NCBI RefSeq assembly: GCF_036346295.1
Contig: NZ_CP107819.1
Coordinates: 3,162,001-3,226,000 of the forward strand
Origin: Streptomyces sp. NBC_00536
GTDB lineage: Bacteria > Actinomycetota > Actinomycetes > Streptomycetales > Streptomycetaceae
Length of the DNA: 64,000 nt
Direction: 5' to 3'
Position 1 is the first letter of the stretch. Each line of letters starts with the position of its first letter. A model generated the notes under the pieces. The model did no database searches and was not told the DNA's origin. It saw only the letters and a program-made list of their open reading frames with translations. The position numbers and the translations under genes are program-made. Of this stretch, positions 50,777-58,600 are shown one piece after another.

Positions 50777-52981
50777 ATGCCCGCGCCGACCCATGGATGT
50801 GCCGTGCCCCGGTTCAGCGTCATCGTGCCCGCGTACAAGGTCCAGGCGTACCTCCAGGAGGGGCTGGACTCGGTCCTCTCCCAGTCGTACCCGGATCTGG
50901 AACTGATCGCGGTGGACGACGCCTCGCCGGACGCCTGCGGCCAGCTCATCGACGAGTACGCGGCCCGGGACCCCCGGGTCACCCCCGTGCACCTGGCGCG
51001 CAACGGGGGCCTGGGCCCGGCCCGCAACGCGGGCGTGGCCCGGGCCACCGGCGACTACCTGGTCTTCCTCGACGGCGACGACACCCTCGCCCCGGGCGCC
51101 CTGCAGGCCATCGCGGACCGGCTGAAGGCCACCGGCTCCCCCGACGTCCTGGTCTACGACTACGCGCGCACCTTCTGGACCGGCGAGACCACCCGCAACC
51201 GGCTCGCGCACCGCCTCTCCGAGGAGGGCCCGGCCAGCTTCCGGCTCGCCGACCGCCCGGCGCTGCTCGGCATGCTGATGGTGGTGTGGAACAAGACGTA
51301 CCGCCGCGAGTTCGTGGAGCGCGAGGGCCTCTCCTTCCCGCCCGGGTTCTACGAGGACACCCCCTGGACCTATCCGGCGCTGCTGGCCGCCGAGTCCGTC
51401 GCCGTCCTGGACCGGGTCTGCGTGCACTACCGCCAGCGCCGCACCGGCTCGATCCTGACCACCTCCAGCCGACGCCACCTCGACATCTTCGACCAGTACG
51501 ACCGGGTGTTCGCCTACCTCGGCACCCGCCCCGAACTCGACCGCTGGCGGCCCGCCGTGCACCGGCGGATGGCCGAGCACTTCTGCGCCCTGTACGCCGA
51601 CCCGCGCCGCCTCCCGCGCGCCGCCCGGCCGGAGTTCTTCAAGCGGGCGGCCGTCCTGCTGCGCCGCCACCGGGTCCCGGTGCGCTCCGGCGCGCAGCCG
51701 GTGTCCCTCTCCCGGACCGACCGGGTGCGGCACACCCTGATGCGGTTCGGGGTCCGGCGCACCTACGGGCTGCTCTCCGCGCTGCGGGCCGCCGCCACCC
51801 GCCTCGGCCGGGGCGCGCTCGGCGGCTGGCGGGGCCTGCGCGAAGCGGCCCTGCGCTGCCACTACCGGATCCAGCGGCTGCTGCCGCTGCGGCCGGAGCT
51901 GGCGGTCTTCAGCGCGTACTGGCACGGCGGCTACGCCTGCAACCCGGCCGCGATCGAGGCGAAGCTGCGGGAGCTGGAGCCCGCCGCGCGCACCGCGTGG
52001 ATCTGCGACCCGGCGCACGCGGCGACCCTGCCGAAGGAGACCGCCGCACTGCGCCCCGGCTCGCTCGCCTACTGGACGGCGCTGGCAAGGGCGACGTACC
52101 TGACCACGAACGTCAACTTCGACCGCGCGCTGGTCAAGCGGCCGGGCCAGATCCTCCTCCAGACCCAGCACGGCACCCCGCTCAAGCGGGTCGGCCTCGA
52201 CCTCCAGGACCGCCCGGCGGCCACCCCGACCACCGATTTCGCGGGCCTGCTGCGGGGCGCCGACCAGTGGGACTACCTGCTGTCCGGAAACCGCCACTCC
52301 ACCCTGGTGTGGGAAAAGGCCCTGCCGTCCTCCTACACCACCCTTGAGTACGGCTACCCGCGCAACGACGTCTTCCACCGGTCCGGCCCCGGCGAGGCAC
52401 TGGAGCTGCGCGAACGCCTCGGCATCCCGGCGGGCTCGACGGTGATCCTGTACGCGCCCACGCACCGCGACTACCGGCGCAGCCGCCCGGACCACCTGGA
52501 CTTCGAGCGGGTGCTGCGCGACCTCGGGCCACGGTTCACGATCCTGGTCCGCACGCACCTGACGTACGCGGACGCGCCGCCGACGTGGGAGCGCCACCCG
52601 CGCCTGCTGGACGTCTCCACCCACCCCTCGGTGGAGGAACTCTGCCTGGCGTCGGACGCGTTGGTGACGGACTACTCGTCCCTGATGTTCGACTACGCGG
52701 CGCTGGACCGGCCGATCGTGATCCACGCGGACGACTGGGAGGCCTACGAGGCCTCCCGCGGCACGTACTTCGACCTGCGCGCCTTCCCCCCGGGCGCGAT
52801 CGCCCGGACCGAGGACGAGCTGGTGGACATCTTCGCCACGGGCCACTGGCAAGGCTCCCGCTCAGCCCAGCTCCGCGCCTCGTTCCGCACCCGCTTCTGC
52901 ACGTACGACGACGGCCACGCGGCAGAACGAGTCGTCCGCCACGTCTTCCTGAACCAGAATTCCAGCCCCGCCGGCGTTTGA
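50777..52981 (+). CDS. Bifunctional glycosyltransferase 2 / CDP-glycerol glycerophosphotransferase (TagF-like)
   Basis: 734 residues from ATG 50777, or about nine fewer from GTG 50804. The N-terminal GT2 domain (about 10-240) carries FSVIVPAYKVQAYLQEGLDSVLSQSY and the D-x-D FLDGDDTL. The C-terminal half (about 380-725) is TagF-type: QTQHGTPLKRVGLDL, GYPRNDVF, ILYAPTHRDYRRS and VTDYSSLMFDYAALDRPIV, the phosphotransferase signatures. It probably polymerises or decorates a wall teichoic-acid-type glycopolymer, exported by the TagGH-like pair downstream. The last five residues and stop are from the intergenic repeat (SSPAGV then TGA). Confidence 0.9.
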   Translation: MPAPTHGCAVPRFSVIVPAYKVQAYLQEGLDSVLSQSYPDLELIAVDDASPDACGQLIDEYAARDPRVTPVHLARNGGLGPARNAGVARATGDYLVFLDGDDTLAPGALQAIADRLKATGSPDVLVYDYARTFWTGETTRNRLAHRLSEEGPASFRLADRPALLGMLMVVWNKTYRREFVEREGLSFPPGFYEDTPWTYPALLAAESVAVLDRVCVHYRQRRTGSILTTSSRRHLDIFDQYDRVFAYLGTRPELDRWRPAVHRRMAEHFCALYADPRRLPRAARPEFFKRAAVLLRRHRVPVRSGAQPVSLSRTDRVRHTLMRFGVRRTYGLLSALRAAATRLGRGALGGWRGLREAALRCHYRIQRLLPLRPELAVFSAYWHGGYACNPAAIEAKLRELEPAARTAWICDPAHAATLPKETAALRPGSLAYWTALARATYLTTNVNFDRALVKRPGQILLQTQHGTPLKRVGLDLQDRPAATPTTDFAGLLRGADQWDYLLSGNRHSTLVWEKALPSSYTTLEYGYPRNDVFHRSGPGEALELRERLGIPAGSTVILYAPTHRDYRRSRPDHLDFERVLRDLGPRFTILVRTHLTYADAPPTWERHPRLLDVSTHPSVEELCLASDALVTDYSSLMFDYAALDRPIVIHADDWEAYEASRGTYFDLRAFPPGAIARTEDELVDIFATGHWQGSRSAQLRASFRTRFCTYDDGHAAERVVRHVFLNQNSSPAGV

Positions 52982-53048
52982 GGCGCCCCACCCGGCCCGG
53001 GCGGGCCCCCAACCGCAACCAATTCCAGCCCCGCCGGCGTTTGAGGCG
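52962..53048 (+). repeat. Two copies of the GCCGGCGTTTGAGGCG repeat after the glycosyltransferase
   Basis: Copies at 52962-52985 and 53025-53048. The first overlaps the end of the glycosyltransferase gene and contains its TGA stop at 52979-52981. The second is followed by CCCCCGGAGGGC and lies 33 bases before the TetR stop codon. Confidence 0.92.
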
Positions 53049-53080
53049 CCCCCGGAGGGCAAACGCACCCGCAGGGACCC

Positions 53081-53755
53081 TCAGGCCTTCAGCCCCGCCA
53101 CCACGGACGCCGCCAACGCATCCAGATACCCCCGCGGAGCGGAATCACTCACGACCACCACCCGCCAGTACAACGGCCCGATCGCCAGATCGAGCGCCCG
53201 CTCCGGATCGGTCCCCTCCGCCAGCTCCCCCCGGGACACGGCCTCCGACACGATCCCCTCGGCAAGCCTCCGCTGCCCGTCCAGCAGCGCCCCCCGCACC
53301 GCCGCCGCGATCTCCGGGTTCCGCGCGGCCTCGACCAGCAGGTCGGGGATGACCGCCGAGGCGACCGGGTGCCGCAGCACGTGGGACATGACCTCCAGCA
53401 GGGCCCGTACGTCCCCGTACAGCGACCCCGTGGCCGGCACCGGCAGCCCGTCCACGGCGAAGGCGGCCACCAGGTCCAGCACGAGGTGCAGCTTGGACTT
53501 CCACCGCCGGTAGACGGCCGTCTTGCCGACCCCCGCCCGGCGCGCGATGCCCTCGATCGACATCCGCGCGAACCCGACCGCGGCCAGTTCCTCGACCACG
53601 GCCTCCCGGATCGCCTCGGTCACGTCCTCGCGCAGGACCGCGGCCCCGGCGGGCGCACGGCGACGCCCCGCGGCGGGCGCGGCAGGCGCAGCCGCGGGCG
53701 CGGAGGCAGCGGCAGCGGCAGGGGCGGCGGGAGCGGCAGGGTCCAGGGTGGTCAT
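53081..53755 (-). CDS. TetR family transcriptional regulator
   Basis: 224 residues from ATG 53755 (MTTLDPAAPAAPAAAAASAP). An unusual Ala/Pro-rich leader of about 40 residues precedes the HTH: TEAIREAVVEELAAVGFARMSIEGIARRAGVGKTAVYRRWKSK. The ligand-binding half follows (about 100-220). It diverges from the ABC exporter permease gene and probably regulates it. The leader is absent in most TetR proteins. Confidence 0.9.
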   Translation of the reverse strand: MTTLDPAAPAAPAAAAASAPAAAPAAPAAGRRRAPAGAAVLREDVTEAIREAVVEELAAVGFARMSIEGIARRAGVGKTAVYRRWKSKLHLVLDLVAAFAVDGLPVPATGSLYGDVRALLEVMSHVLRHPVASAVIPDLLVEAARNPEIAAAVRGALLDGQRRLAEGIVSEAVSRGELAEGTDPERALDLAIGPLYWRVVVVSDSAPRGYLDALAASVVAGLKA

Positions 53756-53902
53756 ACAGGGAGCATAACCGCGCACGCCGTCCCGCACCCGTCACGACGA
53801 TACGGTTGCGTTCCGACGCGTCGGCCCCTACCCTCGCCGTAGCGACGATACGGACCCGTCTCATCGCAAACGACGCCCTGCACCCCGTCGAAAGCGACCC
53901 CC
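53756..53902. promoter_or_regulatory. Divergent operator region, tetR / exporter
   Basis: CGACGATACGG occurs at 53795-53805 and again at 53843-53853, 48 bases apart; between them is the perfect 12-base palindrome CCGACGCGTCGG (53813-53824). Such an arrangement suits binding by the TetR dimer and a shared control region for both genes. Confidence 0.6.
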
Positions 53903-54805
53903 GTGACCACGACCCTGGACAAAACCCCGGCGCTCCCGCCGGACATCGAGGAACTGGCGGCCGCCCACGGCCTGACCCTCAGCGGCGCCCGCCCCTCCCT
54001 GCCCGCGTACATCGCGCAGCTCTGGCACCGCCGGCACTTCGTGATGTCGTACGCGACGGCGCGCATGGCGGCGACGTACAGCACCGCGAAGCTCGGCCAG
54101 GTCTGGCACCTGGTCACGCCGCTGCTGAACGCGGCCGTGTACTACTTCATCTTCGGCATCATCATGAACGCCAGCCACGGCGTCGCGAACTACCTCCCGT
54201 TCCTGATCACGGGCGTCTTCGTCTGGGACTTCATCGGCAGCTCCATCAACGCCGGCACCCGCGCGGTCCACAGCAACCTCGGCCTGGTCCGGGCCCTGCA
54301 CTTCCCCCGCGCGAGCCTGCCCCTCTCCAGCGTGATCCAGCTCTTCCAGCAGCTGCTCGTCACCATGGGCGCCCTGGTCGTCCTGCTGGTCTGTTTCGGT
54401 CAGCTGCCGACCCTGAACTGGTTCCTGGTCTTCCCCACGCTGTTCCTGATGGCCGTCTTCTGCGCGGGCTGCGCCATGATCATGGCCCGGCTCGGCAGCA
54501 AGAACCCGGACGTCAGCCAGCTGATGCCGTTCATCCTGCGCACCTGGATGTACTCGTCGGGCGTCATGTGGAGCATCAGCGACATGCTGAAGCACGATCA
54601 CCTGCCGCACTGGGTGACCACGATGCTCCAGACGAACCCGGCCGCGGTCTACATCGACCTGATGCGGTACGCGCTGATCGACACCACCAAGACCTCGTCC
54701 CTCCCGCCGCACGTCTGGCTGATCGCCGTCGGCTGGTCCCTCGTCGTCGGCATCGGCGGCTTCATCTACTTCTGGAAGGCCGAGGAGGAGTACGGCCGTG
54801 GCTGA
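53903..54805 (+). CDS. ABC transporter permease of the teichoic-acid/polysaccharide export type (TagG/Wzm)
   Basis: 300 residues from GTG 53903. A cytoplasmic N-terminus, then six TM helices of the ABC-2 type (MSYATARMAATYSTAKLGQVWHLVTPLLNAAVYYFIFG, cited by position 47-85; NYLPFLITGVFVWDFIGSSINAGTRAVHSNLGLV around 95-125). It forms a channel with the ATPase encoded next, overlapping by eight bases. With the upstream TagF-like enzyme it suggests wall glycopolymer export. Confidence 0.9.
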   Translation: MTTTLDKTPALPPDIEELAAAHGLTLSGARPSLPAYIAQLWHRRHFVMSYATARMAATYSTAKLGQVWHLVTPLLNAAVYYFIFGIIMNASHGVANYLPFLITGVFVWDFIGSSINAGTRAVHSNLGLVRALHFPRASLPLSSVIQLFQQLLVTMGALVVLLVCFGQLPTLNWFLVFPTLFLMAVFCAGCAMIMARLGSKNPDVSQLMPFILRTWMYSSGVMWSISDMLKHDHLPHWVTTMLQTNPAAVYIDLMRYALIDTTKTSSLPPHVWLIAVGWSLVVGIGGFIYFWKAEEEYGRG

Positions 54806-55601
54806 CACGACGACGACCCGCGCCGGCGTCCCCGCCGACACCCGCGTACCCACCGTGATCGCGGACAACGTCCACATCACCTACAAGATCGTCGGCACCG
54901 GCGGCGGCCGCGGCAGCGCCACCGCCGCGCTCAGCCGGATCTTCAACCGCAAGAAGCCGAGGCCCGGCATCCGCGAGGTGCACGCCGTCCGCGGGGTGTC
55001 CTTCATCGCCTACAAGGGCGAGGCCATCGGCCTGATCGGCACCAACGGCTCCGGCAAGTCCACCCTGCTCTCGGCCATCGCGGGCCTCCAGCCGGTGGAG
55101 AGCGGCCGGATCTTCTCGCACGGCCAGCCGTCGCTGCTGGGCGTGAACGCGGCTCTGATGAACGACCTGACCGGCGAGCGCAACGTCATCCTCGGCGGCC
55201 TGGCCATGGGCATGTCCAAGCAGCAGGTCCAGGAGCGCTACCAGGGCATCGTCGACTTCTCCGGGATCAACGAGAAGGGCGACTTCATCTCGCTCCCGAT
55301 GCGCACCTACTCCTCCGGCATGGGCGCGCGCCTGCGCTTCTCCATCGCCGCCGCCAAGGACCACGACGTCCTGATGATCGACGAGGCCCTCGCCACCGGT
55401 GACGCCGCCTTCCAGCGGCGCAGCCAGAAGCGGATCGAGGAGCTGCGCAAGACGGCGGGCACCGTCTTCCTGGTCAGCCACGGCATCGGCACCATCCGCG
55501 AGACCTGCGACCGGGTCCTGTGGCTGGAGCACGGCGTGCTGCGGATGGACGGGCCGACGCAGGAGGTCTGCGACGCGTACGAGGAGTTCGGCCGGAAGTA
55601 A
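54798..55601 (+). CDS. ABC transporter ATPase of the teichoic-acid/polysaccharide export type (TagH/Wzt)
   Basis: 267 residues from GTG 54798. Walker A GTNGSGKSTLL, signature YSSGMGARLRFSIA (TagH/Wzt variants of LSGGQ), Walker B LMIDEALATGDAAFQ, His switch VSHGIGTIRE. TagH-type ATPases have the truncated signature seen here. The gene overlaps tagG-like by eight bases and ends at a perfect hairpin. Confidence 0.92.
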   Translation: MADTTTTRAGVPADTRVPTVIADNVHITYKIVGTGGGRGSATAALSRIFNRKKPRPGIREVHAVRGVSFIAYKGEAIGLIGTNGSGKSTLLSAIAGLQPVESGRIFSHGQPSLLGVNAALMNDLTGERNVILGGLAMGMSKQQVQERYQGIVDFSGINEKGDFISLPMRTYSSGMGARLRFSIAAAKDHDVLMIDEALATGDAAFQRRSQKRIEELRKTAGTVFLVSHGIGTIRETCDRVLWLEHGVLRMDGPTQEVCDAYEEFGRK

Positions 55602-55617
55602 CGGCGGGACGTGAAGA

Positions 55618-55664
55618 ACGGGGAGGGCCCCGGGACCGGATTCCGGTCCCGGGGCCCTCCCCGT
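55618..55664. terminator. Perfect 23-bp inverted repeat terminator, exporter / NAD-GDH
   Basis: The arms begin ACGGGGAGGGCCCC and end GGGGCCCTCCCCGT, and mirror each other perfectly for 23 bases around a single T at 55641. It lies 16 bases after the tagH-like stop and 21 bases from the NAD-GDH stop codon, so both genes end here. An unusually long perfect stem. Confidence 0.93.
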
Positions 55665-55685
55665 CGTCCTACACCCGAGACTGGC

Positions 55686-58600
55686 TCAGCTGTGCGTGCG
55701 CAGCAGCGAGCGCATCGTCCGCATCGCCACCGACAGGTTCGCCAGGTCGAAGTCGTCCGAGCCCTTGATCTCGTCCAGGGTCGTCCGGGCCCGCCCGATG
55801 ATCGCCGCGTTCTTCTCCTCCCACGCCGTGAAGCGCTCCTCGGGAGTGGAGGCACCGTTGCCGACCGCCAGTACGTCGGCGGTCATCGCCGCGTGCGCGG
55901 CGAACAGGTCCTCGCGGATGGAGGCGCGGGCCATGGACTGCCAGCGGTCGGACCGCGGCAGTTCGATGATCCGGTCCATCAGCTGGGTGATGTCCAGGCG
56001 GTCGGCGAGGTCGTAGTAGACCTCGGCCACGCTCAGCGGGTCGATGCCGGTGCGGTCCGCGATCGCGACGATGTCGAGCGTCGGGAAGGCCGAGGAGAAC
56101 CCGGCCACCTTGGCGGCCAGTTCCGCCGGGACGCCCGCCTCGGTCAGCTCGTCCACGATCGAGGTGTACCACTCCAGGTCGGCGCCGCGCACCAGCTTCG
56201 GCAGCTCGGACCAGACCTGCGTGACCCGCTCGGCGAAGAACGCGATGGTCTCGGTGATCTGGAGCGGCTGCGGCCGGTTGTTGAGCAGCCAGCGGGTGCC
56301 GCGCTCGACGAGGCGGCGCGAGTGCAGCCGGATCCGGGTCTGGACGTCGGCCGCGACCTTGTTGTCCAGCGCCTCGACCGCGTCCCACACCTCGGCCAGG
56401 CCGAAGATCTCGCGGGCCGAGAGCTGCGCCCGGACGATCTCCTCCAGGGAGGCCCCGGTCTCCTCGCGGAGCCGGTGCAGGAAGGTCGAGCCACCGCTGT
56501 TGACGGTGTCGTTGACCAGGATCGTCGTGATGATCTCGCGGCGCAGCGCGTGCGCCTCGATCTGCTCGGGGAACTTCTCGCGCAGGGCGCCCGGGAAGTA
56601 CTCGTGCAGCAGGCGGTTGAGGTAGGCGTCGTCCGGCAGTCCGGTGCCGATCAGCTCGTCCGCCACCGTGATCTTGGTGTAGGCGAACAGGACGGCCAGC
56701 TCCGGCTGGGTCAGGCCCTTGCCGTTGTTCAGCAGCTCGCGGATCTGCCGGTCGGTGGGCAGGAACTCCAGCGCGCGGTTGAGCAGGCCCTCGCGCTCCA
56801 GGCGGCGCATGAAGCGCTGCTGGGCGTGGAGCAGGCTGGGCGCCTGGGCGGCGCCGTTGGCGAGCGCCACGTTCTGCGCGTAGTTGTTGCGCAGCACCAG
56901 GTGGCCGACCTCGTCGGTCATCGCGGCGAGGAACGTGTTGCGCTGCTTGACGGTCATGTCCCCGTCGGAGACCACCGCGTTCAGCAGGATCTTGATGTTC
57001 ACCTCGTGGTCGGAGGTGTCCACGCCCGCACTGTTGTCGATGGCGTCGGTGTTGACCTTGCCGCCCTCGCCGCCCGCGCCGAGGCGGGCGAACTCGATCC
57101 GGCCCAGCTGGGTCAGGCCGAGGTTGCCGCCCTCGCCGATGACCCGGGCGCGTACGTCCTGGCCGTCGACGCGGATGGAGTCGTTCGCCTTGTCGCCGAC
57201 GTCGGCGTGGGTCTCGGCCGTCGCCTTGACGTACGTACCGATGCCGCCGTTCCACAGCAGGTCGACCGGGGCCTTGAGGATCGCCTGCATCAGCTCGGCC
57301 GGGGTCATCTTGGCGGTCTTGGCGTCGATGCCGAGGGCCTGGCGGATCTGCGGGGTGACCGGGATCGCCTTCGCGGTGCGGGGGTGGATGCCGCCGCCCG
57401 CGGAGATCAGCGAGGGGTCGTAGTCGGCCCACGAGGAGCGCGGCAGGTCGAACAGGCGGCGGCGCTCGGCGTACGAGGCGGCCGCGTCCGGGTTCGGGTC
57501 GATGAAGATGTGCCGGTGGTCGAAGGCGGCGACCAGGCGGATGTGCTCGGAGAGCAGCATGCCGTTGCCGAAGACGTCACCGGACATGTCGCCGACGCCG
57601 ACCGCGGTGAAGTCCTCGGTCTGGCTGTCGTGGCCCAGCTCGCGGAAGTGCCGCTTGACGGACTCCCACGCGCCGCGGGCGGTGATGCCCATGCCCTTGT
57701 GGTCGTAACCGGCGGAGCCGCCGGAGGCGAAGGCGTCGCCGAGCCAGAAGCCGTAGGACTCGGCGACCGCGTTGGCGATGTCGGAGAAGGTCGCGGTGCC
57801 CTTGTCGGCGGCGACGACGAGGTAGGTGTCGTCCTCGTCGTGGCGGACCACGTCCTTGGGGGGCACGACCTCGCCGGCGACGAGGTTGTCGGTGATGTCG
57901 AGCAGCGCCGAGATGAAGATCTTGTACGAGGCGATGCCCTCGGCGAGCCACGCGTCGCGGTCCACCGACGGGTCGGGCAGGTTCTTGGCGACGAAGCCGC
58001 CCTTGGCGCCGACCGGCACGATGACGGTGTTCTTCACCATCTGCGCCTTGACCAGGCCGAGGATCTCCGTACGGAAGTCCTCGCGCCGGTCGGACCAGCG
58101 CAGGCCGCCTCGGGCGACCTTGCCGAAGCGCAGGTGGACGCCCTCGACGCGGGGCGAGTAGACCCAGATCTCGTACGCCGGGCGGGGCGCGGGGAGGAGG
58201 TCCAGCATCGCCTGCGGGTCGAACTTCATCGACACGTAGGCGTGCGGCTCGCCGCTCTTCGCCGTCTGGAAGAAATTGGTCCGCAGCGTGGCCTTGATGA
58301 GCGTCAGGAACGCCCGCAGGATGCGGTCCTCGTCCAGCGAGGCGACCTGGTCCAGGGCGCCTTCCAGCTCCTCCAGCATCGCGTCGATCAGCTCGGTGCC
58401 CGCGGCCTGGCGGCTGGGCGCCAGACGCGCCTCGAAGAGCGAGACGAGCAGCCGGGTGGTGTGGACGTTGTTGCGGAGGGTGTCCTCCATGTAGTCCTGG
58501 CTGAAGGTGGAGCCGGCCTGGCGCAGGTACTTCGCGTACGCGCGCAGCACGACGGCCTGCCGCCAGGTGAGCCCGGCGCTCAGCACCAGGGTGTTGAAGT

